A DNA stretch of 64,000 bases from Alphaproteobacteria bacterium CG1_02_46_17 (GTDB lineage Bacteria; Pseudomonadota; Alphaproteobacteria; Micavibrionales; Micavibrionaceae): contig MNUG01000017.1 in assembly GCA_001871905.1 (NCBI GenBank), positions 124,397 through 188,396 of the forward strand. Reading direction: 5' to 3'. Both the position numbers and the translations under genes were made by a program. The notes under the pieces were generated by a model. That model saw only the letters and a program-made list of their open reading frames with translations. It was not told where the DNA came from and did not search any database. Within the stretch, counting starts at the first letter, position 1; every line of letters begins with the position of its first letter. This document shows positions 1 to 8,539 of this stretch, piece by piece.

Positions 1-284
1 AAATCCCCACCCTCAACAAAATCACTAAGACGCTCGAACACCATGCGCCGCTCGAGTGTCACCACCACACCATTGGCAGGGGCCACATCAAATATTACGG
101 AACCCCCAGCACTCTCGCCCGCACCGTAAATGGTAAATCCGGAAATCTGCGCAGCACCATCGAAATAAATTTTCAAATCTTCACTGGCAAAAACCGGAAA
201 TGGGTACTCGAAATTTACCCGCACGCCATCGGCCAGATAGCGGATAATAGGAACCACATCCGGCATTTTAATATGCTCGGTCAT
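1..284 (-). CDS. Phage tail-fibre-like protein, N-terminal part (runs off window)
   Basis: The reading frame starts at an ATG at 284 and stays open to the window edge, giving about 94 residues. The visible part (opening MTEHIKMPDV, later a VFERLSDFVEGGD segment) resembles the N-terminal particle-binding domain of podoviral tail fibres and appendages, where a short beta-rich domain ends in an arginine-rich strand followed by a 'tdy..gGdf' motif. It is the last visible gene of the leftward virion cluster, the usual place for a tail fibre. The C-terminal receptor-binding part lies outside the window, so length and intactness are unknown. Confidence 0.6.
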   Translation of the reverse strand, partial: MTEHIKMPDVVPIIRYLADGVRVNFEYPFPVFASEDLKIYFDGAAQISGFTIYGAGESAGGSVIFDVAPANGVVVTLERRMVFERLSDFVEGGD

Positions 285-310
285 CAAAACTCTCCAAAAA
301 AATAATAGGA

Positions 311-775
311 TTAAAAAAGATCGCTCAAGGATGACAATAAGGTCTTTTGCTTGAGCTGTTGTTTTTGCAGTAAGTTTAGCTGACGCTGCTGCGCCAGTTT
401 CTGATCCAGCGTTTCATTGGCCAGAGACGTATCATTTTCGTTATTCTGTCGCTCAATATCTGAATCCTCGACCAGACCTTGCAGAACCGCCTCACTTGAT
501 CCCGCTCCGGAACCAACACCACTCCCGCCATATTCGGCACGTTGCGAAGACACCATCTTCTTCAACTTATTCCGTCGCTCCGTTTCGGCTTGCTGTAACC
601 CAAGCAGATTCTGCTTTTTTTGTAATTCGACATTTTGTTGATAGTTCTGCAAAGCCAGATCAGACTCTGACCCCTTATGCGATGCCGACATAAAAGGCTG
701 CGCGAAACTGGCAACGCTCCCGATTGCCGATCCAACCTGCGCCAATGGCGCCACCACCGATGATAAACTTCCCAT
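311..775 (-). CDS. Probable internal virion protein (T7 gp14-like)
   Basis: A 154-residue protein with a small-residue, Gly/Ala/Ser-rich N-terminus (MGSLSSVVAP) that could insert in membranes. A Gln/Glu/Lys-rich helical middle, a Gly/Ser-rich turn around GGSGVGSG, and a second Gln-rich helix follow. That layout and its place directly after the tail tubular B gene match the internal core or ejection protein gp14 of T7-like phages. I chose the ATG at 775 over the in-frame TTG at 781 because AGGAG lies about 10 bases upstream. Sequence similarity to gp14 is only by composition and context, so the role is inferred. Confidence 0.5.
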   Translation of the reverse strand: MGSLSSVVAPLAQVGSAIGSVASFAQPFMSASHKGSESDLALQNYQQNVELQKKQNLLGLQQAETERRNKLKKMVSSQRAEYGGSGVGSGAGSSEAVLQGLVEDSDIERQNNENDTSLANETLDQKLAQQRQLNLLQKQQLKQKTLLSSLSDLF

Positions 776-798
776 CTTCAAACTTCTCCTTTTTAACT

Positions 799-2697
799 CT
801 AACTATTCGCCATGACCGTGATATGAACTGCAAGCAACGAAAATGGCACAGGCACACTCTGCTCGATCCGCCATAAGGGCCGCGACGGATCATTGCTCCA
901 CCCGAACGCCTGCACTCGAATATCGCCTGAAACCAGCGGCACCGGAGCGTCAAGAATATCTTCTTCGCCCAATTGGCGCAGTGTGATATCTTTCAATCCT
1001 CGCCCGATATCAACCTGTAACGCCGAAGTGTCCTCCACGCGAAAAGTTGCCTCGATCAACCGGACAGCCCGCGCCGTTCCCACAGAGCCGGTATTCCCCG
1101 GCGGCAAAGGCTCAATCACATGGGTAAACGGCAATCCAACCTGCACAGCGGAAAAATTATTTTCAAGCATGATAGAACCACTTGTCACCACCTCGTCCGC
1201 CAGCACACGTCCGTCTGCCACAACAGACACGGTCTGTCCCTCCAGATGATCCAACCCGCCCCATATATTGGTGGGTGACTCGACCTCTCCGGTCAACGCG
1301 GAATCAAGAACCAGATCATCATCAATCATCTCGAGAAAATAATCATCGCCGCGCTTCATCATGAAATAGACGTCATCACCGGCCACCGACACCGATAACG
1401 CCTCGCCATTTGTCTCATGAAGCGTCCACGCCGCAACAGATTCCGCACGATACACGGTCAGCGTGGCAAATTTTCCATCCGCACGGATCAAAAACAATAA
1501 CCGTCGGCGCTGGTCGTAATCCTGATCAATCGGGGTCTTGATAATATGATGGGACAAAAGCGCCAGATCGGTTGACTGATACGCGGCTTCAACATCCGTA
1601 TAAACAAACTCGCGCAACTCCTGACCATTCCGCGCCACAAACAGAGTTGCCCCATCGACATCAATCGGGGCGATATAACGGTCAACCATTGACCCGACCC
1701 GTGTCTGACGCTTGATCTGGACAGTGGACGGCGTCAACGGATCCCCCGTCACCATCCATTCTGCACCACTGGTAAACACCTGCAAGTGACGACCGGAAAA
1801 AACGCCGCAAATGGCGTTGACCTGATCCGAGAAAATCCCGAACTCAACCGCCTCGGCATCCAATCCAGTTCCAAGGTCGAAATTAAACAAATCTCCCGAT
1901 TGCGACATCCATAACCGGTTGGGCAAATCGCGTGACCCGCCGATCACCAGCCTGTCCTGATGAAAGACGACTGTTTGCGGATATCCCCGAACGGGGGAGA
2001 ATGATTGTTCTTCCCAATCAACCGTCGCCGAAGTGGATAGCAAATCCTCGATCGTTGTAACACTGACAACTGTCGGGGAATCAACACTTGTTATCAGGAC
2101 TTCCTGATCCCCCACCCGCAACCTTGTCCCGTTATGCTCGTCTTCAAAAACAGAAGCGGACGCAGTCAAAGTAACGGATCCACTGGTGCCACTGGGGGTT
2201 ACGGTTACACTCGCACCGGCAAATTTATACATGGGCTGATAAACCCTGCCGCTATCACTGCTATAAAATTCCCAGTCAATGATCGACCACACTCCGCCAG
2301 CACTGCGGATCAATTTCTTGGGGGGATAATTTCCATGCACCAGCAACAATGTATCGGCACTTTGCGTCCAGGACAGATCAGGAATATCCGCCTCGACCCA
2401 GGGGGCCACAAGCGTCGTCTGCAAGACACCATTTGCGTAAACAGCCATTTGCAAATCAGTAACAACCAGCAGATAGGTTTGCTCGGTATTAAACTCGAAC
2501 GCAATCAAGCGTCCTTGCCCTGAAATCTGGTCTAGATAGCGCAGGCCAGAGCGGCGTTTCACTCCGCCAGTCGGCTGGATAAATACGTTTCTCAGCTTTA
2601 ATGCCCCGTTATCATAGGCGCGCAAATCCCCACGCCCCAACAGACTTGGCGACACCTCGCCAGCTGTGAATGTTGTTTTAATCTGGGATGTTTTCAT
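799..2697 (-). CDS. Phage tail tubular protein B-like (tail nozzle)
   Basis: This 632-residue protein opens with the motif FTAGEVSPSLLGRGDL and then GGVKRRSGLRYL, which is characteristic of the large phage tail nozzle/stabilisation family related to T7 gp12. The rest is beta-rich with no membrane segment, as expected for a beta-propeller nozzle. It would form the distal tail tube through which DNA passes. The start codon is 3 bases from the stop of the tail tubular A-like gene, so the two are translationally coupled. The reading frame is full length and intact. Confidence 0.82.
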   Translation of the reverse strand: MKTSQIKTTFTAGEVSPSLLGRGDLRAYDNGALKLRNVFIQPTGGVKRRSGLRYLDQISGQGRLIAFEFNTEQTYLLVVTDLQMAVYANGVLQTTLVAPWVEADIPDLSWTQSADTLLLVHGNYPPKKLIRSAGGVWSIIDWEFYSSDSGRVYQPMYKFAGASVTVTPSGTSGSVTLTASASVFEDEHNGTRLRVGDQEVLITSVDSPTVVSVTTIEDLLSTSATVDWEEQSFSPVRGYPQTVVFHQDRLVIGGSRDLPNRLWMSQSGDLFNFDLGTGLDAEAVEFGIFSDQVNAICGVFSGRHLQVFTSGAEWMVTGDPLTPSTVQIKRQTRVGSMVDRYIAPIDVDGATLFVARNGQELREFVYTDVEAAYQSTDLALLSHHIIKTPIDQDYDQRRRLLFLIRADGKFATLTVYRAESVAAWTLHETNGEALSVSVAGDDVYFMMKRGDDYFLEMIDDDLVLDSALTGEVESPTNIWGGLDHLEGQTVSVVADGRVLADEVVTSGSIMLENNFSAVQVGLPFTHVIEPLPPGNTGSVGTARAVRLIEATFRVEDTSALQVDIGRGLKDITLRQLGEEDILDAPVPLVSGDIRVQAFGWSNDPSRPLWRIEQSVPVPFSLLAVHITVMANS

Positions 2698-2700
2698 TTA

Positions 2701-3270
2701 TTACTCCCTCGCGTCAATCAATGAAAAGCTTTCAAGCCGGTTGGGACTATCTTGCTGGGCGTCGATCTGGCGGGCGCGGGCAAATTCCTGTTCGGCAAGC
2801 TTGGCCAGAACTTCACTGCGCGAGACATTTTCGGTCAGTGGCAGACAAAATTCGGAGGCCAATCGTGCCATCATCGCCATATCAAAATAGGGTGGAAAAG
2901 TTTCTTCCTCAGGACGATAGATATAGGTCAGCAAAACCGTATCAGAATTGCAATGCAACTGATCGCCGATGATGCGATAGGACAAACCACTCCCACGCGT
3001 TCCAACTCCTGCAGAAATGGCGCGCAAAAAATCATTGGGAAGCTGGAACGCCGCACAATAATCCGCCACCGGATCAACACTCAATTTTGTCAACGCCACC
3101 TGTCCGGTTGCAAAACTCCACGCATAGCAAGACAACAGATAATCACGAACCGGCCCATATAAAAGACCGGAAATTTCAGACGCTGCCGTCCCATCGGAAA
3201 AAGAAGAAATCGGATGTGCGCCAATCCGCACCAGCGCACGCGAACATAACCCAATATCAGATAGAGCCAT
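2701..3270 (-). CDS. Phage tail tubular protein A-like (head-tail adaptor)
   Basis: A 189-residue protein with the family pattern of T7 gp11-like adaptors: an N-terminal 'SDIGLCSRALVRIGAHPI' helix, a 'RDYLLSCYAWSFA' helix near residue 45, and 'YCAAFQLPNDFLRAI' near residue 75, followed by 'LTYIYRPEE'. The family joins the portal to the tail nozzle and closes the head. Gene order (capsid, small protein, tail A, tail B) agrees with podoviruses. The frame is intact and close to the usual length of about 190 residues. Confidence 0.82.
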   Translation of the reverse strand: MALSDIGLCSRALVRIGAHPISSFSDGTAASEISGLLYGPVRDYLLSCYAWSFATGQVALTKLSVDPVADYCAAFQLPNDFLRAISAGVGTRGSGLSYRIIGDQLHCNSDTVLLTYIYRPEEETFPPYFDMAMMARLASEFCLPLTENVSRSEVLAKLAEQEFARARQIDAQQDSPNRLESFSLIDARE

Positions 3271-3377
3271 AATAGAAACCTCTTCAAAAATAAAAGAAAG
3301 AAGTGACCTGCATCAACGTGCAGGCCACTCCCGATTGATACAAAGACAACCTGAATCACCCAACCAAAGGCGGGGGG

Positions 3378-3620
3378 TCAGGCGGTAAAGGCTGCAATGG
3401 TTACAACAGAACCACTATTGGCAGTCACCACATAGAACACGGTCGATGGTGTGCCGTCTGTATCAATATTCGCGATCACCAGATCATTGACGCGCATCAT
3501 GGATGCAGCAGTGTTGAAATACCCTGCACCAGTCACGGCAGAATCCGTGGTGGTATAATGCCACAAGGTAAAATTATTCGCATAAGCGAGAACGCTTAGC
3601 TCTTTGCTCTCAAAAGCCAT
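3378..3620 (-). CDS. Small phage structural protein, conserved next to capsid
   Basis: An 80-residue protein (MAFESKELSV start) with a 'LWHYTTTDSAVTGAGYFN' segment and a C-terminal beta-rich part. Short proteins of this pattern are common between capsid and tail genes of podovirus-like prophages; a head decoration or accessory capsid role is often assumed but I know of no demonstrated function. It is separated from the capsid gene by the 125-bp palindrome. AGGAG-like GGAGATTTCAA precedes the ATG. The frame is intact. Confidence 0.65.
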   Translation of the reverse strand: MAFESKELSVLAYANNFTLWHYTTTDSAVTGAGYFNTAASMMRVNDLVIANIDTDGTPSTVFYVVTANSGSVVTIAAFTA

Positions 3621-3670
3621 TTGAAATCTCCTAAATATTTTTAATGAATTTAATGATGAAAATTTTTCGT

Positions 3671-3795
3671 ATCATTCAAAGGTGGTTGCGGCGAAAATCT
3701 TGACTTTTGAGAACCGGCGCGCAGCGTACTTTTTTGTACGTGAGCACCGGAAGCACAAAAAGGCAGAATTTGCAGCCCAACCCCCAAAGAATGAT
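3671..3795. repeat. 125-bp imperfect palindrome downstream of the capsid gene
   Basis: Both ends are ATCATTC / GAATGAT and the centre is CGTAC-TTTTTT-GTACG. Reading the two arms against each other gives matching blocks: ATCATTC, GGTTG, AAAT, CTTTT(T)G, CCGG and CGTAC, with scattered mismatches. It begins 8 bases after the capsid stop codon, on the 3' side of that gene. As RNA it would form one long hairpin and could end or stabilise the capsid transcript. Its size and symmetry also fit a REP-like or miniature mobile palindrome. Confidence 0.7.
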
Positions 3796-3802
3796 CGATA
3801 AA

Positions 3803-4633
3803 TTAGTCAGGTGTCTCGTCACAATTGATGACAACCACTCCCGCCTCATCAACCAATGCCGCCCCTTGGGACATCATATTGTTGATAAAATGCGCGGCGC
3901 GGTCACCATGCCATGAAATATCGGTCTGAACATCAGACCCCGATGCATGACCAATTGCGGTTTTGTGTAACCAAAAACAAGACCTGATGTCATTGCCATC
4001 AATCGGCAGACCAGAATGCGGAATCCATGTTGTCCCCAACCATTTCTTGGCCTGAGTCCCCTTGTAGGGCAACTCGTCAGGGCCAACGAATTCGCTGCTG
4101 GAAAATTCCTGAATCTTCAAAAGTTCAGACCATTGTTTCCATCCGATCACGGCAAACCGCCCGCCATCATCCGGCACATCGGACTCTCCTAAAAGTTCGA
4201 ACGCTTCCAGAACCTTATCGCGGGTCATACCGGTATTGTTATCCGCAACACTCAAAGACGAGGCTCCACCCAAGGCCGCAATAATCAGGTCATCGGTTTT
4301 GCGCCCCAGAGCATAAGCTCCGGCATTGGCAATCACATGACGCTCATCATGGTTGACTTTCAATTCGTCGAATTTATCAACCCAGTCCCCTGCATAAAAA
4401 TCCTGCAATTCACACTCGATGGACGAATGGGACAAGTTCATCACCGGTACCATCCCATGGGTAGATTTGGTTGACGCCGTGCCTTTTCCGACTTTCTGGA
4501 AGACAACAGATGATCCTTTGACATTATTAATGGTGCGAACAGCACCACGCAGTTTTGATCCTTGACGCTGATAGGCTTCATGGACTTCGCGTTCAAACTG
4601 CTTGACGAACGCCTGTGGAAGTTCGGTACTCAT
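3803..4633 (-). CDS. Phage major capsid protein
   Basis: A 276-residue protein starting MSTELPQAFVKQFEREV. The start at 4633 is fixed by AAGGAG nine bases upstream; a longer frame to 4675 has no ribosome site. The N-terminal helix, 'GAVRTINNVKGSSVVFQKVGKGTA' strand region and 'EFVGPDELPYKG...WLGTTWIPHSGLP' segment are typical of the capsid family found in podovirus-like prophages (HK97-type fold by family knowledge). It lies between scaffold/lysozyme and tail genes in the expected order, though separated from them by the PilZ cassette. The frame is intact. Confidence 0.83.
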   Translation of the reverse strand: MSTELPQAFVKQFEREVHEAYQRQGSKLRGAVRTINNVKGSSVVFQKVGKGTASTKSTHGMVPVMNLSHSSIECELQDFYAGDWVDKFDELKVNHDERHVIANAGAYALGRKTDDLIIAALGGASSLSVADNNTGMTRDKVLEAFELLGESDVPDDGGRFAVIGWKQWSELLKIQEFSSSEFVGPDELPYKGTQAKKWLGTTWIPHSGLPIDGNDIRSCFWLHKTAIGHASGSDVQTDISWHGDRAAHFINNMMSQGAALVDEAGVVVINCDETPD

Positions 4634-4837
4634 ATAGTATCTCCTTGATATATACATAATAATTTTATGAAACACCGCGACAGGTTCTCGAAAATCGGCC
4701 TGATTTTGGCAAACGGGATGCAGGCAGGAACCGTATAATTCCTGTTATCTGCGCTCATTACGGTGGATTGCGACATCCTGTCGTGATGAAAAACTTGTTT
4801 TTTCTGAAATGACCCCCTATATTAATAACGGTCGGTC

Positions 4838-4862
4838 GTTACGTAAATGGAGATTACGTAAC
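4838..4862. promoter_or_regulatory. Perfect inverted repeat, operator-like
   Basis: GTTACGTAA, seven bases, then TTACGTAAC: a perfect 9-bp inverted repeat with a near two-turn centre-to-centre geometry typical of a dimeric regulator site. It lies 67 bases before the PilZ start. A second short pair, TAACG/CGTTA, overlaps its left side (about 4826-4841). No regulator is identified. Confidence 0.55.
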
Positions 4863-4928
4863 TCTTTAATAGTGCTTGGTGTTGTTAATAAATATAAAAT
4901 TTTACTGGACGAACACAGGAGCCCAAGT

Positions 4929-5333
4929 ATGCTGCAGACCATTATGTCAGCACTCAAAATTAAGAAGTCCCTTTCTTTGGATGACGGAGGCAATAACGGC
5001 TTCTCGTCCCGTCGTGTGCATCCGCGTCGCTCTTGCGACCAATGCATTGGTTTTATCAATGGCAAAGCCCATCCGATTATGGACTGGAGTCCGGGGGGCG
5101 TAAAAGTATTTGGCGATTCACGTCCCATGGCCATTGGTCAGGAAATGGATGTCGAGATGAAATTCCATCTTCGCGATCACCTGATCCATATCAAGCACCG
5201 TGCCAAAGTCGTTCGTAAAATGGCGGAAACTTTCTCGCTGCAATTCGAACCGTTGAACACCGACATTCGCAAAACATTCCAGAATGTCATCGACGATTTC
5301 AATGCCCGTGAATTCGCCGGATCGCAAGCGTAA
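4929..5333 (+). CDS. PilZ-domain protein
   Basis: A 134-residue protein whose start at 4929 is set by AGGAG seven bases upstream; the longer open frame from 4809 has none. It holds the two c-di-GMP binding motifs of PilZ domains: the arginine cluster RRVHPRR near residue 28 and DWSPGG (D/N-x-S-x-x-G) near residue 53, followed by beta-barrel strands. PilZ proteins bind cyclic di-GMP and alter motility, adhesion or polysaccharide output. It stands on the opposite strand inside a phage late operon, with its own upstream palindrome, so it may be a phage-borne accessory gene or a host insertion. No partner is visible except the next lipoprotein. Confidence 0.8.
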   Translation: MLQTIMSALKIKKSLSLDDGGNNGFSSRRVHPRRSCDQCIGFINGKAHPIMDWSPGGVKVFGDSRPMAIGQEMDVEMKFHLRDHLIHIKHRAKVVRKMAETFSLQFEPLNTDIRKTFQNVIDDFNAREFAGSQA

Positions 5334-5375
5334 CCACCCCTTGCACATCAAAAATTAATCCTGTTAAATGACACC

Positions 5376-5959
5376 ATGTTTATGCGCGTGGTGTCATTGC
5401 TCTTTTTAAGCGTTCTTCTTCTGGGGTGCTCAACCACACCCGAAGATTCATCGCTCGGCTATATGCCCATACCCGACCAATTCATCGGGCGGTGGGAACC
5501 TGTATCCAAGAATGTCTGGCAACCTATAACGATCGAAAGGACCAGCACAGGAGCCCTTATTACAGCAGATACGACTGTTAGTGACGCAAAAGGCCACGTT
5601 CATCGGATCATTGATACAACAACCATCAATATCTTTGCCGCGGTCAAAACCGTCTCTACGCCATATCAGAGGAACGCAATATTTCCAAAAAAACAGGCAT
5701 GGATGTCATTATAAAACCGTATTACGTTTACTACATCATTGATCTCAAACCTTCTGAATATCTTCCTTTTACAAAAGTCACACTTGATCCCAAAATAGCA
5801 TTGAACCGGATATATTGCAGAACAAAACTAACAGAAAAAAGTATGTCGATCGCATCATCAATCCATTGGTCACGCATGAACAACAATAGCTGTGAAGACA
5901 TTCCCCCTGTCCAAAAGCTTCAGGCAGCATCAACCTTCTATTACAGCAAGATGGACTAG
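5376..5959 (+). pseudogene. Lipoprotein gene split by a frameshift
   Basis: The first frame (5376-5714) encodes a signal peptide with lipobox LLLGC, then about 90 residues. From roughly 5650 onward the sequence makes better protein in the next frame: reading through gives 'NRLYAISEERNISKKTGMDV' and continues to 5959 with 'YYIIDLKPSEYLPFTKV'. Joined, the product would be about 194 residues, a plausible outer-membrane lipoprotein. The break lies near AAAACC at about 5646-5650 or in the later A7 run. It is either a real inactivation or a sequencing indel. The function is not recognised. It follows the PilZ gene by 42 bases and its stop overlaps the stop of the opposing lysozyme remnant. Confidence 0.65.
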
Positions 5960-6238
5960 CGCTTTTTCTCTTCCTCATCAGCAGACATAAATAGTTCCCT
6001 TGTCCTTTGATTCCACCCTTCAGAAACATCCACCCTATGGGATTCCTTGGAAACCGCCTTCCAATCCCTCTTTTCCATCGCATCAAACATTTTAGGCCAT
6101 GGCATCAGGAATCATATGCCCGTGACCAACGGTGACATATCCTTTGGAGTCTTGATACATATGGTCAGAAGTCCCCTCGCTCTCTTTAATCCAGCTTTTC
6201 AAATCGTCATCCATCCACTCATCTTGGGAATCAGCCAT
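5956..6238 (-). pseudogene. Phage lysozyme remnant (T4-type muramidase, internally deleted)
   Basis: The first 48 codons (6238-6092) give 'WIKESEG', then 'YQDSKGYVTVGHGH', which aligns with the catalytic Glu, Asp and Thr region of T4/P22-type endolysins. A TAA ends that frame. In the next frame, 6090-5956, comes 'RDWKAVSKESHRVDVSEGWNQRTRE', matching the C-terminal helix region of the same family. A one-base shift would join them, but the total of about 94 residues still lacks some 50-60 residues of the usual middle. It sits immediately after the scaffold gene in the late operon. I infer an inactive endolysin. Confidence 0.7.
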
Positions 6239-6240
6239 AA

Positions 6241-6993
6241 TTATTTTCCCCCATAAAGTTTTTCAAAGCCGGCAGTCACCTTGGCAATAAAGGCAGGGTT
6301 GCGGTCACGCCAATACATTGGGTCTTTCATCATCTTTCTCAAGGATTGTTCATCCAGCGCCCCAGTCCCCGCCGCATCGGCACGCAATGACGGCATCTTG
6401 TCATCTTTTTGCATCATTTTATAAAGCGCCATCACACCATCATAAGAACAGGCCATCCCTTCAAAAGCGGCTTGGGGCAAAGCTTTGCTGCCGTATTCCT
6501 GTAACTGTCGGGAAATTTCCTGCCATCTGGAAACCCCACCAAATGCCTCAACCAGACGCTCAATCTCGCGTTCAGCCTGAAACTCGGCAGCCATCTCCAG
6601 AATAAGCGGCACCAATTTCTCTGACGCCAGATCATACACTTCCTGAACCTGTTCCGGCGTAAACCCCTTCCCGTGCAAACGGGCATTCAAATCCGGATCA
6701 ATATCCAGAAAATCATTGGACAACGTCACCTGATACCCATCCGGTGTCTCCGGAACTCCCAGCAATTTCAAAAGCCGCAGACGATCCACGTCGTTTTCGG
6801 GGACGGGGATCATATTTGAAAGCTTTTTCTCAAGCGCCATATAAGATTGCAACAACGCCTCTACGCGAATTTCTTTCTTTTTGGCATCCCAGAATTTTTC
6901 CGGCACCTGCGGAGGGCGATCATTGGTTTGTCCCGCCTGCATCTTCTCATCTGATTTGACCTCGACTTGAGCATCCAGATATGTATTGGTCAT
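6241..6993 (-). CDS. Phage scaffold / capsid assembly protein (T7 gp9-like)
   Basis: A 250-residue, charged, largely helical protein. The segment 'PEKFWDAKKKEIRVEALLQSYMALEKKL' near residues 31-58 is a hallmark of podoviral scaffolds, and a basic C-terminal end ('RDRNPAFIAKVTAGFEKLYGGK') would contact the capsid. Scaffolds guide procapsid assembly and are then released. AGGAG precedes the ATG by 8 bases. It lies between portal and lysozyme remnant, 40 bases from the portal stop, as in T7-like genomes. Intact. Confidence 0.8.
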   Translation of the reverse strand: MTNTYLDAQVEVKSDEKMQAGQTNDRPPQVPEKFWDAKKKEIRVEALLQSYMALEKKLSNMIPVPENDVDRLRLLKLLGVPETPDGYQVTLSNDFLDIDPDLNARLHGKGFTPEQVQEVYDLASEKLVPLILEMAAEFQAEREIERLVEAFGGVSRWQEISRQLQEYGSKALPQAAFEGMACSYDGVMALYKMMQKDDKMPSLRADAAGTGALDEQSLRKMMKDPMYWRDRNPAFIAKVTAGFEKLYGGK

Positions 6994-7033
6994 GTTTATC
7001 TCCTGATTAAAAATAAAGTTAAAAGAAATTTGA

Positions 7034-8536
7034 TTACTGTTTTGGGGGTAAAGATTTTTCGGCCTCGACAGGGGCCACCATCAAAGACGACGGAACACCC
7101 AGAACGCGGGCCAGATAATCAATCATCGCGACCCGATCAACCCGCGCCAATGCCTCCGGCCCCAGACTATTGGCTGTCTGCAGCCATCCGATCATAGTCT
7201 GGACATGCTGCCCTGCCTGCGCTCTTGCCAAAGGGGATCGGTATTCGATCGCCAATGTCCGCCTATCAAGTGGCAAATCCGGCACTGCGCCACGCCGCCT
7301 TAAAATCTGGTAGGCCTGTGTAATCAACGGATTTAGAAACTCGACTTGCAGCCGTCCAAAAGTCGCCCCCAGCAACATCGCCATTTGGCTGGATCTCTCC
7401 AGAATTTCTGTGGCCGTCACTTTTGATCCCCCTACAAGAGGCAAGCGATCCACCAAAAGCGCATGACGAATACGCGCACGCAAATCATCCAGAACAAGTT
7501 GCGACACATCAAATCTGGCCGGCATCTCAAGTGGTGTTAATCCTTTCGATCCGACAGCTTTCGGGATAATGGCCCCGGGGACCAGTTCAATATTGGCTGG
7601 GTTAATAACCCCGTCATCATCAGCCTGCCAGATTTCTGTCACAGCGATGGACGCATTCTTCAAAATCAACTCGACAACTTTGTTGGCAGTTTTAATATCC
7701 GGCAATGCCTTCATAACTGGCGATCGCCCATAAATTTCCCCCGGAGATTTCATCCAACGAAAATTGATAAAGGGCGACCCCTCCAGCTTGCTGGAATAAA
7801 TAATCTCTCTGGCATCATACAACATCACAACCAGAACATACCCGCGCGCATCGGAGGCTGGAAAAACACTCTCGATCACCGCATATTTTTCATCCATATC
7901 GGATCGAGACCTATTGACCATGGAGACGGGTAACTCCGCGCCATCATACCGATCCATAATCTGTGAGATAGTCAAAGAAAGATGACGATAAACAATATCA
8001 AGTCCACCTGATTGTCCCTCGGCAAAATAAACATCCTGTAAGGGAAGTGCAGTAAAGCGAAACGCAGATCCTTGTCCGATCTCGGCTTCTTCCAACGCCA
8101 GAGAAGCCGTTCCCGCTACCACCAGATCAAGAAAGCACTGATGCACTTCGACCAGAAAATTCGATTGGTCGAAATGTGCCTGCATAATGCAGGTCGTTTT
8201 ATCCAGAACAGGAGCAAGTTTTTGGGCTTCCTCGCTGGATAAATCTGTTCCAGCCTTGATGGCAAACCAAGGCACCAAAGGCGGCGTCAGATTTCCCAAC
8301 AAAAGTGACGCCAGCTCATCAACTTCATCCGGTGCTGTCGCATCAAATAATTGTTCTCCACGCCGCAAATTTGAAGATAGGCCAGAATTAAAATCACCAC
8401 GCAATGGCAAAGAATAATCATAACAATCCTGCCATAATCCTTCCCATTTGGATCGGCGTACGCGAGCTTGTGTAAATTTTTCCAACACGCCCGCTGCCAA
8501 CTGATCTAGTTTTTGCTTGTCTTCGGAATATTCCAT
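7034..8536 (-). CDS. Phage portal / head-to-tail connector (T7 gp8-like)
   Basis: A 500-residue protein of the podoviral head-tail connector family. Visible family features are the N-terminal 'WEGLWQDCYDYSLP' helix, the 'LFDATAPDEVDELASLLLGNLTPP' segment, 'NFRWMKSPGEIYGRSPVMKALPDIKTANKVVE' in the middle and a long C-terminal helical part ending 'ARVLGVPSSLMVAPVEAEKSLPPKQ'. The dodecameric ring forms the DNA entry channel of the head. Length matches the family. GGGAG precedes the ATG. The frame is intact. Confidence 0.87.
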   Translation of the reverse strand: MEYSEDKQKLDQLAAGVLEKFTQARVRRSKWEGLWQDCYDYSLPLRGDFNSGLSSNLRRGEQLFDATAPDEVDELASLLLGNLTPPLVPWFAIKAGTDLSSEEAQKLAPVLDKTTCIMQAHFDQSNFLVEVHQCFLDLVVAGTASLALEEAEIGQGSAFRFTALPLQDVYFAEGQSGGLDIVYRHLSLTISQIMDRYDGAELPVSMVNRSRSDMDEKYAVIESVFPASDARGYVLVVMLYDAREIIYSSKLEGSPFINFRWMKSPGEIYGRSPVMKALPDIKTANKVVELILKNASIAVTEIWQADDDGVINPANIELVPGAIIPKAVGSKGLTPLEMPARFDVSQLVLDDLRARIRHALLVDRLPLVGGSKVTATEILERSSQMAMLLGATFGRLQVEFLNPLITQAYQILRRRGAVPDLPLDRRTLAIEYRSPLARAQAGQHVQTMIGWLQTANSLGPEALARVDRVAMIDYLARVLGVPSSLMVAPVEAEKSLPPKQ

Positions 8537-8539
8537 TTT

